Source: Candidatus Obscuribacterales bacterium
GTDB lineage: Bacteria; Cyanobacteriota; Vampirovibrionia; Obscuribacterales; Obscuribacteraceae
Direction of reading: 5' to 3'
NCBI GenBank assembly: GCA_020050685.1
Contig: JAGVKG010000054.1
Span: 1-52,869 of the forward strand
DNA length: 52,869 nt
Part shown: piece after piece, positions 24,686-32,914 of the stretch
Layout of the letters: each line of letters opens with the position of its first letter
Numbering within the stretch: the first letter of the stretch is position 1
Notes under the pieces: generated by a model
The model's database searches: none
The model's input: only the letters and a program-made list of their open reading frames with translations
What the model was told of the DNA's origin: nothing
Translations under genes and position numbers: made by a program

Positions 24686-24724
24686 TTGAACTCAGGTAAT
24701 AACTCATAAGTTACCTAAGTTCAA
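24686..24724 (+). other. leader hairpin before a 66-aa gene
   Basis: TTGAACT (24686-24692) pairs with AGTTCAA (24718-24724), with GGTAA/TTACC inside. It ends 49 nt before the ATG at 24774. No T-run follows. Confidence 0.55.
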
Positions 24725-24773
24725 GCAGCGCGTGCACCAATGAACCTATACAAATCTATTGGAGACCACGATT

Positions 24774-24974
24774 ATGACCGAAGAAGAGAAAATACTGCAG
24801 GCAGTTACAGCATGGGGCAAATCCGAAGAAGGTAAGCGCGCTATAAAAGAAGGGTTTGACGAAATAATAGAAGAGGCAGACCAAGAGCGACGTACAGAGC
24901 AAAGACAAAAAACTCATAGACGTCATCGATGCACTTGCTGGGACTGTTGGCGGCGTATGCGTGTCACTATTTAA
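24774..24974 (+). CDS. small charged protein, possibly frameshifted
   Basis: A 66-residue protein. The first 45 residues are charged and helical (TEEEKILQAVTAWGKSEEGK), the rest is Arg- and Cys-rich (CTCWDCWRRMR). GGAG lies 9 nt before the ATG. The +1 frame stays open from about 24865 to a TGA at 25063 and encodes a more protein-like stretch (LIDVIDALAGTVGGVCVSLF), so either a frameshift mutation or ribosomal frameshifting near the six-A run at about 24904-24911 is possible. Function unknown. Confidence 0.5.
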   Translation: MTEEEKILQAVTAWGKSEEGKRAIKEGFDEIIEEADQERRTEQRQKTHRRHRCTCWDCWRRMRVTI

Positions 24975-25044
24975 ACAATGCGTCGGAAAAATTGTTCGAC
25001 ATCCGAGCCCGCTTGTCGTTAGGCAAGTGGGCTTTTCCGATTCT

Positions 25045-26184
25045 TCAACTGGCGCTCAAACCTGAGAGAAATTCACCGGCAGGCACAATGGAAATGCCAT
25101 CCCTTAAGAGTTTTTCTTTTCCTCTATACAACAAAATTCTTTTCGCTTGCGGATAGTCCTGGCCGAATGACTTTAGTGATCGAAGATCTTGGGGATGTAC
25201 GGTGGCGGAGTTTTTCACCTCTATCGCTTGGAACACTTCTTTGCCATATACTACAAAATCCACCTCAGAGCCGGCACTGGTGCGGAAGTAAAAGAGCGTG
25301 CAGCTCGGATGAAAATAGTCTATCCATGCTCTTAGATGTTGAGCAACAAGCCCCTCAAGTGCGGCGCCGGATTTTTCTTCAACACGATCCAAGGGACCGG
25401 ATGGGCGCACAACGTTGAAAATTCCGGCATCAAAGAAATAAAATTTTGGATGGGAAGCAACAGCCCGCTTAGCTCTTTTGGTAAATACGGGCAGCCTGAA
25501 TGCCAATAGTAAATCTTCCAAAATATTGATGTAGCCTTCTACAAGCTTGCGTTCGATTTGGCATTCACGAGCCACATTGCTTATATTGAGAAGAGCACCG
25601 TGAGAAAAGCTTACTGATTCAAGAAATCGGGAAAAGTTACCTATGTTTCTGGTCAGACCCTCCATTTGCACTTCTTCCCTGAGGTACAGATCAACATACG
25701 CTTGAAGCGTCGGCAACGGAGCCGTACTATTAAACACAAGTGGTATCATGCCCAGCTGCAAAGCCTCGTCTAGATCGAACAGGTCCTTAAGTTCGGCAGC
25801 CATAAAGGGGTGCATGTGTTGCATCAGCAGGCGACCGCCAAGCAAGTTGACGCCGGCTCGTCTAAGTTTTCGAGCACTGGAGCCGGTCAGGATAAACTGG
25901 ATTCCTCGCTTCTCTTCAATCAGGTTATGGACAACCTCTAGCAGCTCCGGAACCTTCTGAATCTCATCAATGATTACAGTCTTCTTGCCCCTTTCCGCAT
26001 GCACTACTTCTCGTAATCTCTCTGGACGAGCTGCGTAATTTCTGAATACATCCGGAAGCAGAAGGTCTATATAGAGTGCATTAGGAAATTGCTTTTTCAC
26101 AAGAGTAGATTTGCCTGTTCCTCTTGGACCCAGCAAAAAACTGCTCTGTTTGCCGAGCTTGAGAAATCTGCTTATCGTTTCCAT
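25045..26184 (-). CDS. AAA ATPase with DUF4143 nuclease-like domain (1)
   Basis: A 379-residue protein of the AAA_14/DUF4143 family. Walker A GPRGTGKST lies at 19-27, Walker B VIIDEIQ near 70, and ILTGSSARKLRR is the sensor region. The C-terminal DUF4143 part has GSEVDFVV and AIEVKNS, which match PD-(D/E)XK nuclease-like active-site residues. Family members are widespread, mobile and of unclear role. Two paralogues occur in this window (29802 and 50814). A TCCAAATTTGGA palindrome lies 7 nt before the ATG. The 3' end overlaps the open +1 frame of the gene at 24774. Confidence 0.88.
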   Translation of the reverse strand: METISRFLKLGKQSSFLLGPRGTGKSTLVKKQFPNALYIDLLLPDVFRNYAARPERLREVVHAERGKKTVIIDEIQKVPELLEVVHNLIEEKRGIQFILTGSSARKLRRAGVNLLGGRLLMQHMHPFMAAELKDLFDLDEALQLGMIPLVFNSTAPLPTLQAYVDLYLREEVQMEGLTRNIGNFSRFLESVSFSHGALLNISNVARECQIERKLVEGYINILEDLLLAFRLPVFTKRAKRAVASHPKFYFFDAGIFNVVRPSGPLDRVEEKSGAALEGLVAQHLRAWIDYFHPSCTLFYFRTSAGSEVDFVVYGKEVFQAIEVKNSATVHPQDLRSLKSFGQDYPQAKRILLYRGKEKLLRDGISIVPAGEFLSGLSAS

Positions 26185-26190
26185 AATTGG

Positions 26191-26202
26191 TCCAAATTTG
26201 GA
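26191..26202. promoter_or_regulatory. palindrome before DUF4143 gene 1
   Basis: TCCAAATTTGGA, a perfect 12-nt palindrome 6 nt before the start codon at 26184 on the minus strand. It may be an autoregulatory site; it differs from the palindrome ahead of DUF4143 gene 2. Confidence 0.4.
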
Positions 26203-26590
26203 AGTTTCATATCCATATTTTAAGAGATCAAGTCGAGATTGTCAACGGACGCCAACCCTTAAATTGCCCACTATTGGTGCGTTTTTGGGCAATCCCACAT
26301 AAGTATAAGAAGAATCCCGCAGCCCCCGGCTTGATAAGGCCTGCCTGGTGTGCAATAAGTGTGTACACGATTGTGGCACGCTCTATTTTGGATTTTGCAA
26401 ATGCGATCTGTGTTGGCTAAGCAGAATTACCAGAGAAACTTTCTCACAGCTAGGATATTCACCACGTGTAGCCTGTCTTGGTGCCAAATTCAAGACTAAT
26501 CTCGATGAGAAGTTTTGGGATGCCTTCTATGTCGCTGGCATCCCTATGTCCATTACTTATTACTACAAGACTCTAAAAGGAGGTGCAATT
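26203..26590. other. divergent region with leader hairpin
   Basis: Between DUF4143 gene 1 and the DUF1304 pair. The frame upstream of the first DUF1304 gene is open from 26348 and Cys-rich at first, but without a ribosome site, so I do not call it. The only structure seen is the hairpin at 26517-26544. Confidence 0.35.
26517..26544 (+). other. leader hairpin before DUF1304 gene 1
   Basis: GGGATGCC (26517-26524) pairs perfectly with GGCATCCC (26537-26544), 46 nt before the ATG at 26591. The upstream neighbour is divergent, so this is not a terminator of a known gene. Confidence 0.55.
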
Positions 26591-26971
26591 ATGATTGTGC
26601 TTGCTCGTTTATTGCTGCTTATGGTGGCACTGGAACATCTCGGTCTTCTAGTGTTTCAAACGTTTCTTTGGCAGTCGCCGCTTGCGTTGCAACTCTTTCA
26701 CCAAACGGCAGCGCAAGCGGCAGATTCTGCTGTGCTTGCTGCCAATCAAGGAGTGCACAATGGTCTGCTTGCAATTGGTTTGCTCGTCGGTTTGGTTGGT
26801 AAAGACCGGAGATTTTGCCTTTTCTTTCTCGGTTTTGCAATTGTGGTTGGCATGTTTGCAGCGTTAACTTCTGATGGCAGAGTTTTCTTTCTGCAGACGG
26901 TACCGGCTATGGTGGCACTATTGTTGTTCTTGCAAGATAGAAAGGGCACCAAGGCACACACTAAAAACTAA
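26591..26971 (+). CDS. DUF1304 membrane protein, copy 1
   Basis: A 126-residue four-helix membrane protein of the DUF1304 family. The family landmarks are present: an N-terminal helix with EHLGLLVFQTFLW, a middle AANQGVHNGLLAIGLL and a third and fourth helix. The function of the family is unknown. AAGGAGGT lies 6 nt before the ATG; the longer open frame upstream is rejected. It is followed after 18 nt by a paralogue, so the pair arose by tandem duplication and forms an operon. Confidence 0.75.
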   Translation: MIVLARLLLLMVALEHLGLLVFQTFLWQSPLALQLFHQTAAQAADSAVLAANQGVHNGLLAIGLLVGLVGKDRRFCLFFLGFAIVVGMFAALTSDGRVFFLQTVPAMVALLLFLQDRKGTKAHTKN

Positions 26972-26989
26972 ACTATTGAGGTAAAAATC

Positions 26990-27376
26990 ATGGCAACGCT
27001 TGTTAGGATCATGCTATTGTTCGTCGCCCTTCAGCACATTGGCTTCATGTTGCTTGAAACGGTTTTTTGGCAAACGCCTTTTGCCTTGCAACTCTTTCAT
27101 CTAACCGCAGCACAAGCAGCAACACCGCCGGTGCCGACTCTGGCTGCCAATCAAGGAATCTATAATGGTTTCCTTGCAGTTGGACTTATCTTGGGATTGG
27201 CACGCGGTAACAAAGGATTGTCCCGGCTGTTTCTCAGCTTCGTAGTTGTCGCTGGAGTTTTTGGTGCGCTTACCGCAGATCCGAAAATTCTCTTTGTGCA
27301 AGCAGCGCCCGCTGCATTTGCACTGCTCGCGTCATTCTGTCCGCGGGCAGCCGCAGCTTTCAAGAGTGCTGACTAG
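26990..27376 (+). CDS. DUF1304 membrane protein, copy 2
   Basis: A 128-residue paralogue of the preceding gene, colinear over the full length: QHIGFMLLETVFWQTPFALQLFH here against EHLGLLVFQTFLWQSPLALQLFH in copy 1 (quoted in parts), and AANQGIYNGFLAVGL against AANQGVHNGLLAIGL. GAGG lies 8 nt before the ATG. The C-terminus diverges most. The two may form a heterodimer in the inner membrane. Confidence 0.75.
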   Translation: MATLVRIMLLFVALQHIGFMLLETVFWQTPFALQLFHLTAAQAATPPVPTLAANQGIYNGFLAVGLILGLARGNKGLSRLFLSFVVVAGVFGALTADPKILFVQAAPAAFALLASFCPRAAAAFKSAD

Positions 27377-27425
27377 TTTTGTTGAGCTTATAACGTTCAT
27401 TCTTGACCACAGCTTCAATGACATT

Positions 27426-27450
27426 CGAGGAGTCCGTGTTGGACTCTTCG
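27426..27450 (+). other. hairpin before the 467-aa gene
   Basis: CGAGGAGTCC (27426-27435) pairs with GGACTCTTCG (27441-27450) with one G-T pair and a 5-nt loop. It lies 50 nt both from the previous stop and to the next start. Confidence 0.6.
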
Positions 27451-27499
27451 ATCGTCGTTGAAATATTCAGATTTCAACTGGTTAATGGAGATCAGTCCA

Positions 27500-28903
27500 A
27501 TGACAATTCATTACATCAACCGGATAGCGGTTGGACAAAAAATAGCATCTTTGCGCACCGCTTCTTTCCTCGAAGCGTTGAAAGCGGCTCTCGGAAATGC
27601 TGCGAAGGACGAGGAAAACAAGGAACATGTGGCGGTCGTGGCGGCATCAATGAAGGAGCGGAACTTTAGTCAGGAGTCCGTCGGTTTACTGGCGGTGAAA
27701 ACTAAGGTGACGATTCGCAATTCCGATAAACAGGATTGCTCGCTGGAACGGTTTGTTGAACAGGTGCTCTGGAAAAATATTCTCCAACCTTCGCTCGATC
27801 AACTCCTCTCGGTGACGGAACAGCCGGAAAACGATGGGCGAAGGATTGAGGTGAGCCTTCCGTCAGACGAACCTTGTTTGGAGATCGCTGGCGATAATTG
27901 GGCAGTCACAATCGAAAGCAGTGCCAGCTTTGAAGTACAAAAAAATGTGCAGTTGATTTCGTCTCCTGATGAATGGGACGAATCATCCGAAAGTTTCCGG
28001 AAGAAAACCTATGCACACTGGATTGGTGAATTTTGGAGTGATGCTCAGCAAAAGGTGTTGCAGCGATCCGTTGACGGTATCGTTTCGCGATTCCTGAGCC
28101 AGGTGGAACCCAAAGTCTTGTTCATGGATGAGATCAACGAAATGTTGCCCCTGTCCATGGAAAAGCTGCAACCATTGATAGAGCAGTATGAGGCCAATCG
28201 GCTGCCGTGGTATCAAACCATCCGGACAAACTTGCCTGATGTTGAATGGCGTCGCCGGGACTTCAATCTGATGCTTCAATCTGAGTATCAGTTCACAGTT
28301 GATCGCATCAAGACAGAATTGATTGCTTCGGCTGCTGATTCGAATGGTGTGGTCGAAAGTGAAACTGTTCTGCCAAGCCTCGCAGTCAACTTGCACAATC
28401 AAATTCTCGAGCAATTGACTTGGCTTCTTCCAGGACTGGAGGAAGGCAGAAGCGGTGGCGGTGCGATAATTCGGTTCGCCGGATTAGTGGCCGCAGATGG
28501 TCAGTACAAACATATAAATGTGCGAGCGGAAATTGTATCTATGATTTCCACCTTCATCAATGTGTATGTTGATCTGGATCGCATACTTGGAACATGTGGG
28601 ATGGACAGCGGATGGACCGGTTCATTTGACCGGCTGGTAGAAATGTTGGCTGGCAAGCACGTGGTACTTCACACCTATAGTGATGATGCCTCCGTCTTGC
28701 AACCGCTACAACCGTTGGTCGCCAATGCTAAGTGGGTTGAAGTCCATCAGATTCAAGATCCGGAAATCGGAGAATGGATCGCGCTCGGACCCGACGACAT
28801 CTTAATCCATGGTGTCAAACAATCAGCCGAAGGAGCTCAAGTAGCAGTTCAGGTACGCTCCACCGGAAATGCGAGGAGCCAGTTAAAAGCGCTTGCTCGC
28901 TAA
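27500..28903 (+). CDS. unrecognised 467-residue protein
   Basis: A large soluble acidic protein. The first 120 residues include AAKDEENKEHVAVVAASM and may form a helical N-domain; the middle (residues 200-330) is helical with many Gln/Glu; the end contains short strands. No signal peptide or nucleotide-binding motif is seen. ATG 27500 has GGAG 9 nt upstream; ATG 27485 and TTG 27458 are in frame but lie before that site. It is alone between a leader hairpin and paired hairpins at 28919-28978. No family recognised. Confidence 0.7.
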   Translation: MTIHYINRIAVGQKIASLRTASFLEALKAALGNAAKDEENKEHVAVVAASMKERNFSQESVGLLAVKTKVTIRNSDKQDCSLERFVEQVLWKNILQPSLDQLLSVTEQPENDGRRIEVSLPSDEPCLEIAGDNWAVTIESSASFEVQKNVQLISSPDEWDESSESFRKKTYAHWIGEFWSDAQQKVLQRSVDGIVSRFLSQVEPKVLFMDEINEMLPLSMEKLQPLIEQYEANRLPWYQTIRTNLPDVEWRRRDFNLMLQSEYQFTVDRIKTELIASAADSNGVVESETVLPSLAVNLHNQILEQLTWLLPGLEEGRSGGGAIIRFAGLVAADGQYKHINVRAEIVSMISTFINVYVDLDRILGTCGMDSGWTGSFDRLVEMLAGKHVVLHTYSDDASVLQPLQPLVANAKWVEVHQIQDPEIGEWIALGPDDILIHGVKQSAEGAQVAVQVRSTGNARSQLKALAR

Positions 28904-28918
28904 TGATCATAAATGCAC

Positions 28919-28978
28919 GACTGTAAGAAATCACAGTCTGCTTGTAGAAGACAGCGGTATGGTTTGACTGTGCCGCTG
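28919..28978 (+). terminator. paired terminator-like hairpins
   Basis: GACTGT/ACAGTC (28919-28924/28933-28938) and CAGCGG/CCGCTG (28952-28957/28973-28978) lie 15-75 nt after the stop of the 467-aa gene. Neither has a proper T-run (TGCCTTTCCC follows the second). Confidence 0.45.
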
Positions 28979-29100
28979 CCTTTCCCTTACGGCGCTGAAC
29001 GGATCTGGTAAATCGGTTTAAGTCACTGCCCTCAACGAGGTAAACAATGATGTCGGCTTTTGCTGAACGATAGGGAATTCCAGTTTTTTATTGCCTGTGG

Positions 29101-29132
29101 GTATAACGAATGGTATGAAAATATGTTATACT
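29101..29132 (+). promoter_or_regulatory. promoter and inverted-repeat operator of mazEF-like operon
   Basis: GTATAAC (29101-29107) and GTTATAC (29125-29131) form a 7-bp inverted repeat with a 17-nt spacer. The right arm overlaps a -10-like TATACT (29127-29132), 34 nt before the GTG start. Binding of the antitoxin here would block RNA polymerase. Confidence 0.55.
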
Positions 29133-29166
29133 AAGGGTTGTTTGGCGTTTTAAAAGGTATGCGACC

Positions 29167-29424
29167 GTGGCTCAAGCAAAGACAGCAATATCGCTCGATC
29201 AATCCGTTTATAAGCAGATGGATAAGTTGGCTCGCAGTTTGCGCATATCGCGCAGTCGTGCTTTTGAGCTTGCAGCTAAACAATTCTTGCGCAGTCATAA
29301 AGATGCAGATATCACACAAAGGCTTAATCAAGTATACGGAGAGGACGAATTCTCCGAGGAAGAGGAAATTGCTTCGCGCATGAAGCCGCGCCTGCGAAAA
29401 GTAGTTGATAAAGAGGCTTGGTAA
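29167..29424 (+). CDS. antitoxin of the MazF pair (RHH type)
   Basis: An 85-residue protein starting at GTG with AAGGT 8 nt upstream. The N-terminal TAISLDQSVYKQMDKLA strand-helix is typical of ribbon-helix-helix antitoxins, and the C-terminal half is acidic then basic (EDEFSEEEEIASRMK), the part that wraps toxins. It is 6 nt upstream of the MazF gene. It should bind the inverted repeat at 29101-29131. Confidence 0.75.
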   Translation: MAQAKTAISLDQSVYKQMDKLARSLRISRSRAFELAAKQFLRSHKDADITQRLNQVYGEDEFSEEEEIASRMKPRLRKVVDKEAW

Positions 29425-29430
29425 AAATCA

Positions 29431-29778
29431 GTGATCAAGCAGGGCGACATTTTTTGGCTTGATTTGGGAAAGCCTTCTGGATCGGAGCCAGGCTTTCGGC
29501 GTCCGGCGGTTGTGGTTCAGGGCAATCGGTTTAACGATAGCGCCATTAAGACGATTGTTATTTGCGTGATCACCAGCAATCTAACAAGGGCGGATGCTCC
29601 CGGCAATGTTATGCTTCAACGCCGTGAAGGTGGACTCAAGAAGCAAAGTGTAGTCAATGTCTCACAGTTGTACACGGTGAATAAAAGTCAACTGACCGAA
29701 AAGATTGGCAAACTTTCGCCTGCGCGCGTTGTTGAGATAGTTGCCGGAATTAAGTTAGTACTTGCGCCGTCATTGTGA
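29431..29778 (+). CDS. MazF/PemK-family mRNA interferase
   Basis: A 115-residue toxin of the MazF/PemK family, a sequence-specific endoribonuclease. The first strands match: GDIFWLDLGKP, then FRRPAVVVQGNRFN, with the catalytic Arg in FRRP, and later SVVNVSQLYTV. The start is GTG, 6 nt after the antitoxin stop. The sequence TAGGRES-type positions usual at the Thr active site are replaced by CVITSNLTRAD. Cleavage target unknown. Confidence 0.88.
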   Translation: MIKQGDIFWLDLGKPSGSEPGFRRPAVVVQGNRFNDSAIKTIVICVITSNLTRADAPGNVMLQRREGGLKKQSVVNVSQLYTVNKSQLTEKIGKLSPARVVEIVAGIKLVLAPSL

Positions 29779-29801
29779 CGCAAAGCAAACAAATGGTATT
29801 G

Positions 29802-30962
29802 CTATCGAATCAACTCACCGCTCCAAAGACGCTTGGCAAATTCTGAATAGGTCATGATATCTATTCCATCATCCGATCTTCGTGATCGGCTTTCTAGCGA
29901 CACCAAAATTCTTCGCTTCACTTTGGGATGGTCTTTTGCCAGTTCACGTAATCCGCGCAAATGATCGTGAGTAATCTTGGCGCTGGACTTTGCCTCGATA
30001 GCTAGTTCCATATCATTAACAATGAAATCGACTTCTGTGCCACTTGCTAGGCGCCAATAGGATAAGTCAAAATACAATTCGCTATAAACTCTGTATGCGT
30101 TGAGTTCATGGAATACCCAATTCTCAAAAGCCTTGCCAAAGAGTTCCGAGCCGGGTTGCAGTTTGCCCCTTTTTGCCAGGTGGTTGACGACGCCCACATC
30201 TGAGAAGTAGACCTTTGATGCTCCAATTACACGCCGTTTTGGCCTCTTTTGATATGATTCCAAAAAGCTAGCAAGCATGGTATCAACAAGGATCTGGAAG
30301 TATTCTTTTACGGCTGGACTAGAGACGCCACATTCTCTTGCAATGGTTGAGTAGTTTAATAACTCAGTGTCGGAGAGGGCTGCCGCTCGTAAGAATTGAG
30401 AAAAAGCCGGAAGATTGCGTACCAAGGCTTCCGCTGCAATTTCTTCTTTGAGGTAGTCGTTTATGTATGAGCGTAACAAGTTTTCGTAAGACCGACTCAG
30501 ATAATGACGGGGAAGGTAACCATGGTTGATCATTTGTACTAGATCAAAATCCTTCTTTAGTTCTGCAGAAACAAATCCGAACAATTCATGCCGAATGGCG
30601 CGCCCCCCAAGCAGGTTTGCATGTCCTCTCCTAACCTTACGCGCGCTTGATCCGCATAGAGCAAACGCAAATTTGGTATTCTCGATTAGCCAATGCACTT
30701 CATCGAGTAGCTGTGGAATCTTTTGGATTTCATCAATGACGACAATATTTGATCCGGCATTATCGCCCTCATATAAGAGCTCTTCGCGAAGCAAGCTTGG
30801 TCTCTCCGCTAACCGCACGTAAAGATCCGTCTTGAGCAGGTCGTACCAACGGGCATTTGGATAGGTAGATTTGAGGAGCATGCTTTTCCCGCATTGGCGC
30901 GGGCCCCAGAGAAAGAAACTCTCCTTTGGTTGTGCTGGCAGCTCAAGCAATCGTTTAATCAT
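29802..30962 (-). CDS. AAA ATPase with DUF4143 domain (2)
   Basis: A 386-residue paralogue of the gene at 25045. Walker A GPRQCGKSM near residue 20, Walker B VVIDEIQKIPQ, then CGSSARKVRRG, and in the DUF4143 part GTEVDFIVND and AIEAKSS. The ATG at 30962 matches the start of the paralogues; the frame is open to 31517 but would overlap the wecB gene and lacks a ribosome site. A near-perfect 28-nt palindrome lies 3 nt upstream. It is convergent with the mazF-like gene, 23 nt apart. Confidence 0.88.
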   Translation of the reverse strand: MIKRLLELPAQPKESFFLWGPRQCGKSMLLKSTYPNARWYDLLKTDLYVRLAERPSLLREELLYEGDNAGSNIVVIDEIQKIPQLLDEVHWLIENTKFAFALCGSSARKVRRGHANLLGGRAIRHELFGFVSAELKKDFDLVQMINHGYLPRHYLSRSYENLLRSYINDYLKEEIAAEALVRNLPAFSQFLRAAALSDTELLNYSTIARECGVSSPAVKEYFQILVDTMLASFLESYQKRPKRRVIGASKVYFSDVGVVNHLAKRGKLQPGSELFGKAFENWVFHELNAYRVYSELYFDLSYWRLASGTEVDFIVNDMELAIEAKSSAKITHDHLRGLRELAKDHPKVKRRILVSLESRSRRSDDGIDIMTYSEFAKRLWSGELIR

Positions 30963-30964
30963 AT

Positions 30965-30992
30965 ACTTTAATTTATCATGATAAACTAAAGT
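30965..30992. promoter_or_regulatory. 28-nt palindromic operator of DUF4143 gene 2
   Basis: Arms ACTTTAATTTATCA (30965-30978) and TGATAAACTAAAGT (30979-30992) are complementary at 13 of 14 positions. It lies 3 nt before the start at 30962, on or next to the promoter. Such long A/T-rich palindromes are typical of dimeric repressor sites. Confidence 0.6.
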
Positions 30993-31100
30993 TGTCCATT
31001 GGATTATCAGAAGCTGTGTTTTGTTGCCGACTGCTTTGCAAAGCCTGGATTGGAATAAAACTGTTACCAGCTCCGTCTTTGTGATGTAAAATAGGCAGCT

Positions 31101-32258
31101 ATGAAAAAGAAAGTCATGTGCGTCTTTGGGACGCGACCGGAAGCAGTAAAGTTGGCGCCAGTAGTGCATGCACTGCGGGAATCCAAGGACTTGGAACCGG
31201 TTGTGGTGCTTTCCGGCCAGCATCGCGAAATGTTGGATCAAATGATCAAGTGGTTCGAGTTGGAACCGCAACACGATCTTGATGTCATGCAGCATGGGCA
31301 AAGTTTGGCTGAGCTTACGGCGAAAGTGCTTGTCGGTATTGATGAACTTTTGACAAAAGCAGAGCCCGACATGTTGCTTGTGCAAGGTGATACCGTCACG
31401 GTAATGGCGGCCGGACTTGCTGCTTTCTATCGCAAAGTTCCAGTTGGACATGTGGAAGCTGGTTTGCGCACAGAAGATCGCTACAATCCTTTTCCGGAAG
31501 AAATGTCGCGCCGCCAAACCGGGCGCATTGCCACTCTACATTTTGCGCCAACATCAGGTGCTGTAGAAAACCTTCGACGTGAAGGAATTACAGAGCATGT
31601 TTATATGACGGGTAACACTGTCATTGATGCGTTGAATGACACCGTTAGCCGCTTGCAAAAATCTCCACTGAGCGCAGATGTGCTGCGTCAACACTTTGAC
31701 AAAGTTGATTTTGTCGGCAAGCGTGTGATTCTTGTTACCGCGCACCGTCGCGAGAATTGGGGCGAACCAATGGAAAACATTGCTCGCGCGCTTAGGCAAA
31801 TTGCGGAAGAATTTGAAGACGTACAAATTCTTTATCCGATTCATCGCAATCCGATTGTGCGCGAATCGATTGAACCGGTTTTCGGTGATCATCCCCGATT
31901 GATTCTCGTTGAGCCTCTGGACTATGTACCCTTTGTTCATGCGATGCACAATTGCCATTTTGTACTCACCGATTCTGGTGGCGTTCAGGAAGAGGCACCA
32001 ACTTTGGGCAAGCCAGTTCTTGTGATGCGCACTAACACGGAACGCCCGGAAGCAGTGCAAGCCGGCACAGCCAAGTTGGTCGGTGCGACTCAAAAGGGAA
32101 TTGTTGATGCGGCAAGAAAGCTTTTGACCGATGAGAACGAGTACAAGAAAATGGCTGGCGCGCACAATCCATTTGGCGATGGGCATGCCTCTGAACGCAT
32201 CGTCAAAGCCATCGAAGGATTTCTGTCGATCAGACCACTTATAGAAAATAGAATATGA
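31101..32258 (+). CDS. wecB: UDP-N-acetylglucosamine 2-epimerase (non-hydrolysing)
   Basis: A 385-residue enzyme interconverting UDP-GlcNAc and UDP-ManNAc for surface polysaccharides. Family motifs are CVFGTRPEAVKLAPV at the start, LVQGDTVT, GHVEAGLRT, PFPEEMSRR, HRRENWGEP and DSGGVQEEAPTLGKPVLVMR. The length is standard. The stop overlaps the ATG of a DUF4258 gene by four bases, which ties this housekeeping gene to a toxin-antitoxin-like pair in one operon. No other polysaccharide gene is adjacent, but a mannose-type cupin lies at 11798. Confidence 0.93.
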   Translation: MKKKVMCVFGTRPEAVKLAPVVHALRESKDLEPVVVLSGQHREMLDQMIKWFELEPQHDLDVMQHGQSLAELTAKVLVGIDELLTKAEPDMLLVQGDTVTVMAAGLAAFYRKVPVGHVEAGLRTEDRYNPFPEEMSRRQTGRIATLHFAPTSGAVENLRREGITEHVYMTGNTVIDALNDTVSRLQKSPLSADVLRQHFDKVDFVGKRVILVTAHRRENWGEPMENIARALRQIAEEFEDVQILYPIHRNPIVRESIEPVFGDHPRLILVEPLDYVPFVHAMHNCHFVLTDSGGVQEEAPTLGKPVLVMRTNTERPEAVQAGTAKLVGATQKGIVDAARKLLTDENEYKKMAGAHNPFGDGHASERIVKAIEGFLSIRPLIENRI

Positions 32259-32533
32259 AGATTGTTTTCAAAAGGCATGCCCTACACCGTATGGCGGAGC
32301 GGGATATTAATGAGGATGCGGTTAGATTGGTACTAGCTTCGGGTAAAATTATTGAGGAATATCTTGATGACAAACCATACGCAAGTCGCCTTATAATAGG
32401 ATTTAGTGGCTCTCGTCCCATACATGTGGTTGCTGCAGATAATGTAATTGATGGAGAGACATATATTTTGACCGTTTACGAGCCGTCCATATTCGAATGG
32501 GACGATAACTACAGCAGGAGGAAAAGGCAATGA
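32255..32533 (+). CDS. DUF4258 toxin-like protein
   Basis: A 92-residue protein with the DUF4258 pattern: KRHALHRMAERDI near the N-terminus, then ASGKIIEEY, RLIIGFSGSRPIHVVAAD and a final TVYEP. DUF4258 proteins are often paired with YgiT-type zinc proteins and resemble the MqsR/RelE-type toxin fold. Both ends overlap neighbours by four bases (ATGA), so expression is coupled to wecB and to the YgiT gene. RNase activity is inferred only from the pairing. Confidence 0.75.
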   Translation: MKIVFKRHALHRMAERDINEDAVRLVLASGKIIEEYLDDKPYASRLIIGFSGSRPIHVVAADNVIDGETYILTVYEPSIFEWDDNYSRRKRQ

Positions 32534-32757
32534 AGTGCCTTACTTGCAAAAATGGGGAACCGACATACGGAACGACTACTTTTACAGCCGATCGTGATGG
32601 CGTGATTGTTGTTGTAAGGCATGTTCCCGCTCGAATTTGCAACATATGCGGTGAAGAGTATTTTGACGAGGATGTTTCTGCGAGAGTATTGCAACAAGTG
32701 AAGGAAGCGGCAAAGGCTGGCGGCGAGGTTAGTATTAAGGAATTTGCTGCCGCTTGA
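32530..32757 (+). CDS. YgiT-type zinc finger antitoxin
   Basis: A 75-residue protein with two CxxC pairs, Cys3/Cys6 in CLTC and Cys37/Cys40 in CNIC, and the family segment GEEYFDEDVS. It corresponds to the zinc domain of MqsA without the C-terminal HTH. It is translationally coupled to the DUF4258 gene and is its likely antitoxin. Without an HTH it may not regulate the promoter by itself. Confidence 0.8.
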   Translation: MKCLTCKNGEPTYGTTTFTADRDGVIVVVRHVPARICNICGEEYFDEDVSARVLQQVKEAAKAGGEVSIKEFAAA

Positions 32758-32828
32758 GAGGTATTGATCGAGCACCCGAGGAACACGTGTCAAGAGGCGC
32801 CTCTTCTCCTTCTTCCTGTAAAAATTAG

Positions 32829-32881
32829 CCGAGTCTTAAAAACTCGACTCTGACGAAGCTCAAAGCCGCTCGTAAAAGCGG
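32829..32881 (+). terminator. two small hairpins after the YgiT gene
   Basis: CGAGT/ACTCG (32830-32834/32842-32846) and CCGCT/AGCGG (32866-32870/32877-32881). They are weak individually and lack T-runs; together they may end the wecB transcript. Confidence 0.35.
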
Positions 32882-32914
32882 TATGATCATGGTGCACGCT
32901 GGTGCAATTAAGTT

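Noticed and set aside
26348-26590. Cys-rich N-terminal extension of the first DUF1304 protein
   Set aside because: The frame is open, but AAGGAGGT sits directly before ATG 26591, and the extension is not part of the family.
29802-31517. Longer 571-residue reading of the second DUF4143 ATPase
   Set aside because: The N-terminal extension overlaps the wecB gene on the other strand, lacks a ribosome site and has unlikely composition; paralogues start at the position matching 30962.
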